From Heterohyrax brucei (taxonomy: Eukaryota; Chordata; Mammalia; Hyracoidea; Procaviidae), in NCBI GenBank assembly GCA_028571685.1, contig CM053143.1:8423501-8487500 (forward strand): 64,000 nucleotides of DNA, given 5' to 3'. Positions 34,352 through 43,968 of the stretch are shown one piece after another. The first letter of the stretch is position 1; each line of letters starts with the position of its first letter. Made by a program: the position numbers and the translations under genes. The notes beneath the pieces are model-generated. The model ran no database searches. It saw only the letters and a list, made by a program, of their open reading frames with translations, and was not told where the DNA came from.

Positions 34352-34596
34352 AATTGGAGCCCTGGTGGCACAGAAGTTAAGAACTTGGCTGCCAAACAAG
34401 AAGTTGGCAGTTTGAATCCATCTGTTTCTTGGAAACCCTATGAGGCAGTTCTACTCTATCTTATAGGGACTCATGGCTACCCAAAAGGACAGAATAAAAC
34501 TGCCCCACAGGCTTCCCAAGGAGCCGCTGGTGAATTTGAACTGCCGACTTTCTGTTTAGCACTCTGAGGTCTTAATCACTGTGCCACCACGGCTCG
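34352..34596. mobile_element. Tail-to-tail AfroSINE fold-back
   Basis: A sense AfroSINE ('ggagccctggtggcacag', 34352 to about 34472) runs straight into an antisense one (about 34480 to 'ctgtgccaccacggctc' at 34594). The two arms are imperfect reverse complements of about 115 bp with almost no spacer, giving a strong potential hairpin. Confidence 0.9.
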
Positions 34597-35675
34597 TCTA
34601 TCTCTCTGTCTATAATATACGTACACTCACAGAAACATGTGTGTTTTGCCGCATAGTTTGTTCAGTCCTCATCTCAGGGTCATCATCATAGTCCTCTACA
34701 TTTTCTTTTATTTGCTATAGTTTTACAGCTCATATTTAAGCTGTTAATTTTTCTGAAATTGACTTTTGTTATTACTTTATCTTTTTTCATGGAGACTAAG
34801 TTCTTCAAAGCCGTCAACTAAACAGGTCTTGTTTCATTTTTTCTCACTTGTTTGTGTTGTCAAATTTATAATAGAGAAGGCCACACACAAATATTAGGCT
34901 ATTCTGTGATTTTTGTTCTGTTCCATTGATATGTCTGTTTTTATACCTATCCCATGCTACTTTAAGTTATAGTAGCTTGTGGTATGTCTTAATTTATCCA
35001 GGAGGGTAAGTCTCAAGTCTTTGCTTTACTTTTGTTAAATTTGAACTAATTGCCAGTTATTTATATGAAAACAAATTAAAAGGTGGCTCTGTATATTGTT
35101 CTCTTTCTTTAAAAAAAAATGAACACGTTTTATTAACATAAAAAAAGCAGTAAGTGTGTTTTCAATGTAGAAATACAAAAATATTCCTCAAAAAAAGAAA
35201 ATATAAAACAAAAATGGATTATTGATTAACCTTGATTGTTCTGTTTTAATACTACGGAGAGTTTGTCAAGTTTACCAAAACAAACAAACAACAACAACAA
35301 AAAAAACGTAGTTGACTAATTATTAGCATTGCACTGAATTCAAGGAAAATTTCACACAGATTTGATACATTTATAATTATACACGGTACTGCAGGGGAAC
35401 TTGTAAATGTTAAAACTCGATGGGACTGTTTTTCCTAGTCTCTTAAGTTTTATGCCTTCCCACTTTGTCTTTCTTTTTAGTGGAAAAATTTGAGCCCATC
35501 TTTGACAGGTTTCTACTTTATACAGTTTCTGGCTTTCATAGTTTTTACTATCCATATTAATTTAGTTCTGCTCATTTTCAGTCCTTAAAGATGTTTAAAT
35601 ATTTGAGACACAAAGCTCTGGCTCATTCTCTTTTAGGATGATTTGTAAATATTTTATTGTTTCTTTTCTTACTAT

Positions 35676-35838
35676 GGAAATTGTTGTGGCGTAGTGGTTA
35701 AGGGCTTTGGCTGTTAACCAAAAGGTCAGCAGTTTGAATCCACCAAGTGCTCTTTGGAAGCTTTTTGTGACACTTCTACATTGTTCTGTAGGGTCATTAT
35801 GTGTCAGAATAGACTCAACAGCAACCAGTTTAGTTTTT
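35676..35838 (+). mobile_element. AfroSINE, sense
   Basis: 'ttgttgtggcgtagtgg', 'ccaaaaggtcagcagtttg', 'gtagggtcattatgtgtcag' and tail 'cagtttagttttt'. Inserted into L1M. Confidence 0.9.
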
Positions 35839-36140
35839 ACTGTTACTGTGAATCATATTTTATTTTCTAGTTTAGGGGTATAGAAGAACTGTTTTCATTT
35901 TTGTAAAGGGATCTTTAGCTTGTAATTCTGCTGAATTGTTAATTAGTTCATGTGGTATTTTTATTAATTTGAATGTTTCTTTTTAGTGTATATTATATCA
36001 TTTAAAAACCATTGTTTTGTTTTTATTCTTTTAATTCTTTTCACTCTTTTTCCTTTTCTTATTGCAATGGCCATGGCTACCAGGTATCATAATGAGGAGA
36101 GGCAAAGTGAACATCTTTATCTTGTTCCCAAACTTAAACA

Positions 36141-36308
36141 AAATCAAAACCAAACCCAGTGCCATTGACTTGATTCCAACTCATGGTGACCCTATAGGAC
36201 ATGGCAGAACTGCTCTATAGAATTTCCAAGGAGCACCTGGATGATTTGAACTGCTGACCTTTTAGTTAGTAGCCATAGCACTAATGGCTACTATCATGCC
36301 ACCAGGGA
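36141..36308 (-). mobile_element. AfroSINE, antisense
   Basis: 'aaaaccaaacccagtgccattg' start, 'aggagcacctgg', then 'catgccaccaggga'. An internal 'catagcactaatggctac' stretch shows a small duplication near the head. Confidence 0.9.
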
Positions 36309-36758
36309 TGTGTCTAAATTGCTTTGTTTAAAAAAAGAGACTTATAGAAGTCGTTTGGATTATTGTCTTTATCAAATTAAAGAAATTCTTAACATATGAA
36401 ATATTAAAAAGGCATGTTTAACTCGATCAAATTATCTTTTCCTGTGACTGCTGAAATAACCTAATATTTCTATTTTACTCCATCATTTATTTAAGATTTT
36501 TATATTATTCACTAAGTACTTTTCTTCCTGGTGCATGGGAAAGTTTCTGAGACGGGTATGTTAAAATTTCCAGATATGGATGTTGATTTATATTTTTTTC
36601 CTAGTAGTTCTATCAGTTTTTGCTTCATAAATGTGAAACTATGTTGTTTACTTCATTTATGTTCTTCATCTACTTTTTTTTAAAAGTCAGCATGTTTTCT
36701 CTCTTTTCCTCTTATGATAATTTTTAGTCCTGAGTTCTGTTTTGTCTGATATTAAATC

Positions 36759-36838
36759 TTTATACCAGCCGGCCAGCCTTGAATACTCTGGGGGTCAGTT
36801 CTACTCTGGCCCCTAGGGTCGCCATGAGTTTATACCAG
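36759..36838 (+). mobile_element. 60-bp AfroSINE fragment with exact 10-bp direct repeats
   Basis: 36769-36828 matches only the central-to-3' portion of an AfroSINE ('ggtcagttctactctggcc' to 'gtcgccatgag'). It is bounded by 'tttataccag' at 36759-36768 and 36829-36838. Both the head and the usual T/G tail are absent. Confidence 0.85.
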
Positions 36839-37310
36839 GTAACATCTATATTTTTAAATAAACTTTTAATTTTAGAGTATCTTTAAATTTCTACACTTAG
36901 TAGAAAAATAACACACAGTACTGATATACCCTACATCCAATTTCCCATTATTAACATTTGTCAAAATTAATGAATTGACATTGATACATTTTTTTATCAA
37001 CTAAACTTTATACTTTATTCAAATTTCCTCAGTCTGTCCCTAATGTCCTCTTTCCATTCCAGGATCCCATCCAAGAATTATTAGTTGTCTCCATAGTGAC
37101 AGTTTCATAGTAGTGACAATTTCTTCGACTTTCCTTCTTTTTGATGCCCTTGACAGTTTTGAAGATTCCTGAACAAATATTTTGTAGCATGTTCTTCAGC
37201 TGAAATTTTTGTGATGTTTTATCATGACTAGACAGAGATAATGTACTTTTAAGAAAAAGATCACAGAAGTTAATTTCCATTCTCATCATGCAATATCAAG
37301 GGCAATATTT
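36839..37310 (-). repeat. Old L1 3' UTR-like sequence
   Basis: 'aatttcccattattaacatt', 'aaattgacattgatac'-like text, 'ccattccaggatcccatcc' and 'gaacaaatattttgtagcatg' follow a known order of L1M 3' UTR text. The 86-codon minus frame here is a chance frame. Confidence 0.55.
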
Positions 37311-37314
37311 TTTC

Positions 37315-38373
37315 TTCTTCCTTTTTATTATTATACTTTAGATGACGGTTTGCATAACAAACTTAATTTTCATCAAAAAATTAATGCACATATCACTTTG
37401 TGACATTGGTTATCAACTCCACAACATGTCAACCCTCTTTGCATCTTGACTCTGGGTTCCCTATTACCAGCTTTCCTCTTCTCCTCCTGCCTTCTAGTCC
37501 TTGCCTCTGGGCTGCAGTGCCCCTTAGTCTCTTTTAGTTTTATGGGCCTGTCTAATCTTTGAGCCTCAGGAGTGACTTCATTACTGAGCTAAAAGGGTGT
37601 CTGGGGGCCATATAAGGTATGATAATTAAGTCTATAAACTTAGTTGTTCTAAGAGCTGCATACCTCATTGCTGAATATCACTATGGTCACCTTTGGAATA
37701 CTCCCCTTGGGAAGCTATACACCAGTGCCTACGCTGTCCTTCAAAGCAATTTTGGAACTCTTTTGGGAATGGCCATTGCACATAGTGACACAGTGGCATG
37801 CTTGCAAACTTGATTATATAGTTGTACATGAGGGAATTTTTAGCCAGTAGACAAATAACCGTATTGGAACACCCTTCCTACTCACCTGATCTGGCCCTCA
37901 ATGACTTTTTCTTTACCTGAAGATAAAGGAAATATTGAAAGGAAGACATTTTGATGACATTCAAGATGTCAAGGTTAATATGACAACAACTCTGATGGCC
38001 ATTTCAGAAAAAGAGTACCAAAACTGCTTTGAAGGGTGGATTAGGTGCAGTCATCGGTGCATCGCTTCCCAAGGGGAGTCCTTCAAATGTGACCATAGGG
38101 ATATTCAGCAATGAGGTCTGTAGCACTTTTTCTGGGATGAGTTTACAGACTTAGGTGGTAGTCCTGATATTCTCAGTGTTTCTCTAGTCTCTGTCAGGCC
38201 AGTGAGTCTGATGTTTTCTGTATTAGAATCTTGTTCCACATTTTTATCTACTTCTGTCTGGGGCCCTCTATTGGGATCCCTGTCAGAGCACTTTTGGGTG
38301 GTAGACTGGCACCATCCGTTTGTGCTAGACTCAGGCTGGTGGAGTCTGTGGTATTGTGGTTCATTAGTCCTTT
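37315..38373 (-). mobile_element. L1 3' UTR subfamily copy, antisense, split by a mariner
   Basis: 37315-37612 and 38177-38373 are antisense to the element at 11172-12000, in the same order: A-tail complement, 'gccttctagtccttgcctc', 'tctaatctttgagcctcagg', then after the mariner 'gtttctctagtctctgtc' and 'ggttcattagtcctttt'. The mariner separates bases that are adjacent in the other copy. Confidence 0.8.
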
Positions 38374-38518
38374 TTATCATACCTTATATGGCCCCCAGAC
38401 ACCCTTTTAGCTCAGTAATGAAGTCACTCCTGAGGCTCAAAGATTAGACAGGCCCATAAAACTAAAAGAGACTAAGGGGCACTGCAGCCCAGAGGCAAGG
38501 ACTAGAAGGCAGGAGGAG
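37481..38518. repeat. 145-bp perfect inverted repeat around the mariner
   Basis: 37481-37625 and 38374-38518 are exact reverse complements as far as I can read, base for base, with 748 bp between them. The left arm consists of L1 3' UTR sequence plus the first 13 bases of the mariner end; the right arm repeats this same junction inverted. Confidence 0.9.
37613..38176. mobile_element. Mariner-like DNA transposon relic, internally deleted
   Basis: Terminal inverted repeats extend over at least 90 bp: 'taagtctataaactta' near 37626 pairs with 'tgagtttacagactta' near 38138, and 'cctcattgctgaatatc' at 37662 pairs with 'gatattcagcaatgagg' at 38101. Both ends abut TA. The interior keeps a transposase C-terminal remnant read on the + strand near 37861-37915 ('LEHPSYSPDLALNDFF', the block around the third catalytic Asp of mariners), followed by stops. 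About 560 bp remain of the usual ~1.3 kb, so it cannot encode transposase. Confidence 0.85.
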
Positions 38519-39036
38519 ACAGGAAATTTGTTTCAGGGGCAAATTTTGTCAAAATAACTTACCAGAGTTGACGTTAACCTTGATCACCTGTCTACTTTAG
38601 GTAGTGTTTGTCAAGTCTGTCTACTAGAAAGTTTTTTTATTTTTTTAATCTCTGTTTGTATAATATTGTACTTATTCTTTGGAGGAAAGTTACTATATAC
38701 AGGCTGTACTTAAGGAGCAAAGAGTTATGGTCCATACGCTAAGAATGGAGTATCTACATAATTTAATTGAAATTCTGCACCGATTTGTCTATTCTCCCCT
38801 ATTTGTTCAATTATTTATTTATATTAGTATGAATTCATGGATATTTATTTTATATTTTGAGTTATTAATACAGAAACTTGCCCATTTTTTCTAAATTATT
38901 AAATGTCTGGGCATAGAGTTATTTGTAGTGTCCCTTTACTATGCTTTTAACATTCAAGGGGTCAGTGATGACTACTTGTATTTCTGATAACTGGTTATTT
39001 GTGTCTTTTCCCTTTGTTTCTTGGTTAGCTTTTCTA
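38519..39036 (-). repeat. Old L1M, antisense, plus unassigned border
   Basis: 38560-38870 resembles an L1M 3' UTR ('gtagtgtttgtcaagtctg', 'gaattcatggatatttattt'). 38870-39036 resembles L1M ORF2 ('gcatagagttatttgtag', 'tttcttggttagctttt'). 38519-38560 is unassigned. Confidence 0.5.
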
Positions 39037-39660
39037 TTAGTTTCTTAGGGTGGCCATACCAAGTTGGAAACCCTGGTGGTGTAGTGGTTAAGTGCTATGG
39101 CTACTAAACTAAGGTCAGCAGTTTGAATCCACCAGCTGCTCCTTGAAACTCTATGAGGCAGTTCTACTCTGTCCTACACAGTTGTTATTAGTTGACATCA
39201 ACTTGACAGCACTGGGTTTCCTTTGGTTTGGTATACCAAGCTATCACAAATTGGGTAACAAATTTATTGTCTTATAGTGCCGAAGGCTAAAGTGAAAATA
39301 CTCAGTGGTAACAGGACCATACTCTGTCCAAAGGCTCTAGATGAAGAATCTTTCTTCACTCTCCAGCTTCTGTTGCCCTAGCTAATTGTTGGCTTGTGGT
39401 AACGTAACTTCAGTTTCTGTCTCCACGTCCATATGGCTGTTTTTCCTAAATACCTGCCTGTCTCTCTGTTTATTCTGCCTTTATGAGGTCCTCAGTTACA
39501 AGGAATTAGGCCACCCTTTCTCCCATATGACCTCATATTAACTGAACTAATTATACCTACAAGGGTGCTGTTTCTATTTAGGATTATATTCGTGGGACTG
39601 GAGGTTAGGACTTGAACCTAACTTGTTGGGGGAATACAAATCAACCCACAAGAGTCTGAC
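39037..39660 (-). mobile_element. MLT1-like LTR, antisense, split by an AfroSINE
   Basis: 'ttagtttcttagggtggcc' begins it and, after the SINE, 'ctatcacaaattgggtaac', 'tgttggcttgtggtaacg', 'cttactgag'-like text, 'ggaggttaggacttgaacc' and 'gaatacaaatcaaccc' complete the antisense MaLR order. Confidence 0.8.
39056..39240 (+). mobile_element. AfroSINE with 8-bp target duplication
   Basis: 39064-39232 is a full sense AfroSINE flanked by 'ataccaag' at 39056-39063 and 39233-39240. It has A-box-like 'tagtggttaagtgct', B-box 'gtttgaatccacc' and a T/G-rich tail. It interrupts the MLT1 LTR, dating it as younger. Confidence 0.95.
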
Positions 39661-39738
39661 TAGTGGTTTATCAATTTCATCCATCTTTTCAAAGAACTAG
39701 TTTTGTTCTCACTGGTTTTCTCCTTTGTCTTCTTGTTC

Positions 39739-39893
39739 AGGAAACTCTAGTGGTGGATTTGTTCAGTGCTATGGCTTCTAAGTTTGGCAGTTCAAATCCA
39801 CCAGGCACTCCTTGTAAACTCTATGGGCCAGTTCTACTGTGTCCTATAGGATCTCTATGAGTTGGAATTGACTTGATGGCAGTGACTTCGGTT
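39739..39893 (+). mobile_element. AfroSINE, sense
   Basis: 'aggaaactctagtggtgg', 'gtttggcagttcaaatcc', 'tgtgtcctataggatctc', tail 'ggaattgacttgatggc'. The A-to-B spacing is shortened. Confidence 0.85.
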
Positions 39894-40019
39894 TTTTCTT
39901 TTTCATAAAATTCTACTTTTTCTAAAAAAAATTCTGTTCTGCTTGCTTTAGGCTTAAATCCTTCTTTCCCCAATTTCCAAGGTTAAAATTTATATTAGTG
40001 ATTTCAGAGCTTTCTTTGT

Positions 40020-40069
<50 letters not shown>

Positions 40070-40111
40070 GGGAGAGAGAGAGTCTCTCTGACACACACAC
40101 ACACACACATA
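40020..40111. repeat. (CA)n(GA)n(CA)n compound microsatellite
   Basis: A CA run, about 60 bases of almost pure purine (GA and GGGA repeats), a short TCTCTCTG and another CA run. The homopurine stretch can form a triplex. The 62- and 102-codon frames across it are simple-repeat translations. Confidence 0.95.
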
Positions 40112-40926
40112 CAGTGCTATAAATTTTTCTCAAAATACTTCTTTTGCTGCATCCTACAAATTTTGGTAAGTTGTACTTTTACTTTGGTTTTAGATATAAA
40201 AAATTTTCAGTTTATGACTTCTTTGATCCATGTCCTACTAAGAAGTGTGTTACTCAATTTCCAAATTCTTTGGAATTTTCCAGCTATTCCTTTTATTGAT
40301 TTCTAGTTTAATTACAGTGTAGTCCAAGATCATAAGTTATATAATTTATCTTCCTTTGAATTTGCTAAGTTACATTGTATGTTCTAGGATGTGGTTTATT
40401 TTGATGGATATTTCACATGACTTTGAGAAGGTTTTATATTCTGCTGTTGTTGGATGGAGTAGTCTATAAACATCAGTTAGATTAAGTTAATTGACAGTGC
40501 TTTTGGGGCTAATTATACCTTTATTGATTTTCTATCAGTTTGATTTACTGATGGGGTGTTGTTAAAGTCTCCAATTATACAAGTCCATTTGTCTATTTAC
40601 CTTTTCAGTTCAATCAGATTTGTTTTATGCCCGTTGCTTATTTCGATGCATTGCTGTGAGGTACCTACATGATTAGAAGTGTTGTATCCTTAAAAACAAA
40701 TTAACACGATTTTCCTGTGAAGCACAACTCTCCGGATAAACTTCCTATTTTGGAGTCTGCTTTCCTGAAATTAATATGGTATCTCCAGAGGTCTTCTGAT
40801 TAGTTTTAGCGTGATATATCTTTCTTTTCTTTATTTTTTTGCCATTATGAAACAAAATGTTTCCTGGAGCTTACTACTCTTGCCATCCTTCCATATTTCT
40901 CCCATTCATTTATTTTTAAGTTGCCT

Positions 40927-40965
40927 ATGTCGGATCCGACTCGACGGCACTTGGCTTGGCATGTC
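40927..40965 (+). mobile_element. 29-bp AfroSINE-tail micro-insertion
   Basis: 40932-40960 holds only the last part of an AfroSINE-type tail, including 'ggatccgactcgacggcac'. 'atgtc' flanks it on both sides (40927-40931, 40961-40965). Removing the insert restores continuous L1M text. Confidence 0.8.
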
Positions 40966-41549
40966 TTCATATTACAAGTGAGTTTCTAATAGGTAATATA
41001 TAATTGCATCTTGCTTATTGTCCACTGTAAAAATATCTGTCTTCTAAATAGTGTATTTAAGCAGATTATATTTGAAAAGATTACTCATGTATTTGGAACA
41101 ATATCAAATATGTTTGTAAATGTTTGCCAGAAATGTTGCTCGGAGCTTTTCTTACTGCCTTCGCTGGATTAATTGGGTATTTTATGTCATTCCATTTTTA
41201 TTTCTGCTCTTAGGGTATATATTTCTTTAAAAAAATTAGTAGTTGCTTAGAATTTACAATATATATTTTTTAACTAATCTAAGTCCATCTTTAAATAACA
41301 GTGTTTTGCTTCACATGTAGTATTTTCAGTTCCTTCCTGTTGTCCTTTATGACCTTGCTGTCATTTATTTCAGTCCCTTATCGTGAAATACATTATGATT
41401 GTTACTTTAAACAATTATATTTAGATAAAATAAGAATAAGAACAATATAAAAAGATTTCCTTTTATCTTCATTTGTCTCTTCTTTAGTGTTCTTCATTTC
41501 TTCACGCAGGTCCAAATTTCTGACTGATATTATTCTCCTTCTGCTTGAG

Positions 41550-42430
41550 GAATATATTTTTTAAAAATTTTTTTATTATAAGTGAAAGTATAGACTCCAA
41601 GTCAGTTTTTGCATGCCCACCTGTTTACAACTCTGTCTGCCCTACTCACCCTGTGAAAGCATACTCCTTCTTTTCTAGAGTCCTTCTGACGAACAACCGT
41701 CTTCTCCTTTCCAGAAAGAATACAGTAGGACAGTCTCCTATAAAGGTATGAAACGCTAAAGTGCCTACATCACATGCTCCCTCTGTGTCCAGGTGCAGTC
41801 CATTATTTGAAGTGTTGACCTCCGTACTAGTTTGAGATCTGGGTCAGCAGCAAGTCTAGGGGTCATGTTTCCAGGGGACTCTTCCAAGTTGTTAGACCAT
41901 CAGTTCTGGTCTTTTAGTAGAGTTCTTGATCTGCACACCAGTTTTTCTCATGCTATCTCAGGGACTCTACATTGTGTCCCCTGTCAAGGCACCATGTGGT
42001 TCTTCTAGTCTAATGCTGATGTAGTCTCCCAGTCATATGGGTCCTTCTGTCTCCTGTGCTCTTTTTCCCTCATGTCTTTGATGTTTTCAGTCATCATCTG
42101 TTCCAAGTGGGCTGAGAGCAACTGATATTCCTCAGATAGTAGCTTGTTGGCTTTTAAGACCCCAGACACCATTTGCCAATACAGGGTCTAGAACACTTTC
42201 TTAGGAAAAAGCTGGTTATGTTAATTGACCTCAATGTCCCCTGAAAACAGGGCTCAGATCTCTGTGTCTGCTATTCTGTCCTTTGAAATGTTGAGTTTAA
42301 TTTAGAAAACCTTTTAGTTTATGGTATAGTCCAGTTATGCTGACCTACATTTTAACAAATGCTGGCACACACTTCACATAACCAAATTCTTATCAACTGT
42401 GTAATCTATGAAAAACCATCTCTCTCCATC
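41550..42430 (-). other. Outer L1 3' UTR
   Basis: Long 3' UTR with the T/A-rich complement of the tail at 41553-41578. It aligns section by section to 48590-49560 ('ttctgtctcctg(t/g)gctct', 'ccctcatgtctttgatg', 'ggcttttaagaccccagac', 'caatgtcccctgaaaac'). Roughly 0.9 kb, long for an L1. Confidence 0.75.
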
Positions 42431-42830
42431 CCCACCCTTGTAACCATCAAAGATTTTTTTCTTCTTTACGTAAGTCCTTATTTAAGTCTTTGTAACACTG
42501 GTCTCGTACAATACTTGACCTTTTGCATCTGACTAATTTCACTCAGCGTAAAGTCTTTTAGTTGATAACAGATTATGAGATGTTTCTTAAAATCATTGTG
42601 TTCTTTATCATTACATAGTGTCCCATTGTGTATATATTCCATAGTTGGTTTATCCATTCATCTGTTGATGGGCATGTAGGTGGATTCCATCTTTTTGCTA
42701 TCGTGGACTGTGCTGCAATAAACATTCATGTACATGGGTCTGTTTGTGTGACAGTCCTTATTTCTGCAGGATATAGTCCAAGCAGTGGGATTGTTGGATC
42801 ATATGGTATTTCTATTTCTAACTTTTTTTT

Positions 42831-43546
42831 GAGCAAGATGTTGTTCAATTTCCAAGAGTTGCAATTTATATCTATGTTTTTTCTGCTATTAATTTCAACT
42901 TTGATGGCTTTATGATCTGAGAAGATGTTTTGCAGTAATTCAATGGTATGGATTCTGTCCAGCATTGCATTATGGCCTATCACATGGTCAATTCCGGAGA
43001 ATGTTCCATGTGCACTGGAGAAGAAGGTGTAGTTGTCTGCTGATGGGTGGAAAGTTCTGTATATATCAATGAGGTTTAGTTGGTTAATAGTAATGACAGT
43101 GGAGTGTTAAAGTCTCCCACTATTATTGTGGAGTCGTCTAACTCTCTTTTGAGTGTAGTCAGTGTTTCTTTGATGTATTTAGGTGCTCTGATATTAGGTG
43201 CATAAATATTTAATATAGTTAAGTCTTGCTTGTGTACTGAACCTTTCAGCAATAAATAGTGTCCATCTTTGTCCATGATGGTGGATTTGACATTAAAATT
43301 GATTTTGTCTGAGATTAGAATTGCTACCCCAGCTCTTCTTTGTTCATTCTTTGCTTAATATATATTCTTCCATCCTTTAATTTTCAGTTTGTTCCTGTCT
43401 TTAGGTCTCAAGTGAGTTTCTTGTAGACAACATATGGATGGGTCATGTCTTTTGATCCAAGATGACACTCGGTGTCTCTTTACTGGAGCATTCAGTCCAT
43501 TCACATTCAATGTAATTATTGATAGGTATGTGTTCACTGCTGCCAT
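42831..43546 (-). pseudogene. L1a ORF2 endonuclease-domain remnant
   Basis: Starts at 43546 (MAAVNTYLSII, then TLNVNGLNAPVKRHR), the N-terminus of the apurinic-type endonuclease. 'CLQETHLRPKDRNK' contains the catalytic Glu region. Further minus pieces (43076-43276 with 'ILNIYAPNIRAPKYIKETL' and 'VGDFNTPLS') keep endonuclease motifs. The frame shifts at least twice, and the C-terminal side is cut at the insertion end. No RT domain. Confidence 0.85.
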
Positions 43547-43968
43547 TGCAATATGTTTATTTTTATGTTGATATTTTCTCTGTTGTTTTTATTAGTCTGT
43601 TCTGGGACATTCTTTTCTGTGAGTTGGTTTTTCACCTTTTTCAGAGCTGGTTTTATAGTTGTTGAGACTCCTGTGTTACATTTCTTGAAATGGTATGATA
43701 TATCTTTGTTGTGCTTTACAGCTGCCCCTATGAACTCCCTTAATAAACTATTTATAAACCCAATTTTAATTGCTACCAGTCTTGTCATCTTCCTCTCCAT
43801 CTGGAAGGACTGTAACGACTGTAGTACATCCCTCTTTTTATTATGATGACACCATAGTTTTCATGATGATCACTGGATTGCTTCTTTCCATATCAAAGCT
43901 GTGACTGACTTTGGAGCCTTCCCTAAATGAGTAGAGTATTGAGTAGTATGTTGTTCTAAAATATAAAG
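43547..43968 (-). other. L1a ORF1-ORF2 spacer with a small basic frame
   Basis: About 420 bp separate ORF1 from ORF2, against about 60 bp in human L1. A minus frame starting at 43800 ('MERKMTRLVAIKIGF') runs to 43534. A similarly placed ATG occurs in the other two L1s here. Confidence 0.6.

Larger units (their letters stand above)
33990..36768 (-). repeat. Old L1M LINE, antisense, interrupted
   Basis: Non-SINE portions (about 33990-34351, 34597-35100, 35580-35675, 35839-36140, 36309-36768) follow the antisense order of ancient L1 ORF2: 'gttccattgatatgtctg' with 'ctactttaagttatagtag', then 'aattctgctgaattg', 'atctttatcttgttccc' and 'tatcagtttttgcttcat'. Divergence is much greater than in the 41-60 kb L1s. 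35100-35580 is A-rich and I cannot assign it firmly. Confidence 0.6.
39661..41549 (-). repeat. Old L1M ORF2 to ORF1, antisense
   Basis: In antisense order: 'atcaatttcatccatcttttc', 'ttctagtttaattacagtg', 'gatgggg'-type endonuclease text near 40550, 'acaagtgagtttctaat', and 'tccttctgcttgaggaat' at 41540. The sequence resumes at about 59690 with 'ggcaggtctgctagcaatg', the expected next L1M text, so the 41.55-59.69 kb block is an insertion. Confidence 0.7.

Noticed and set aside
34352-34596. microRNA precursor
   Set aside because: The hairpin is explained by two opposed SINEs, and the stem is far longer than a normal precursor.
37619-37850. Two + frames of 60-64 codons in the mariner
   Set aside because: They cover the terminal repeat region and not the transposase; the real transposase remnant near 37861 is full of stops.
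39922-40306. Frames rich in RE, SL and HT repeats
   Set aside because: Direct translations of the CA/GA microsatellite.
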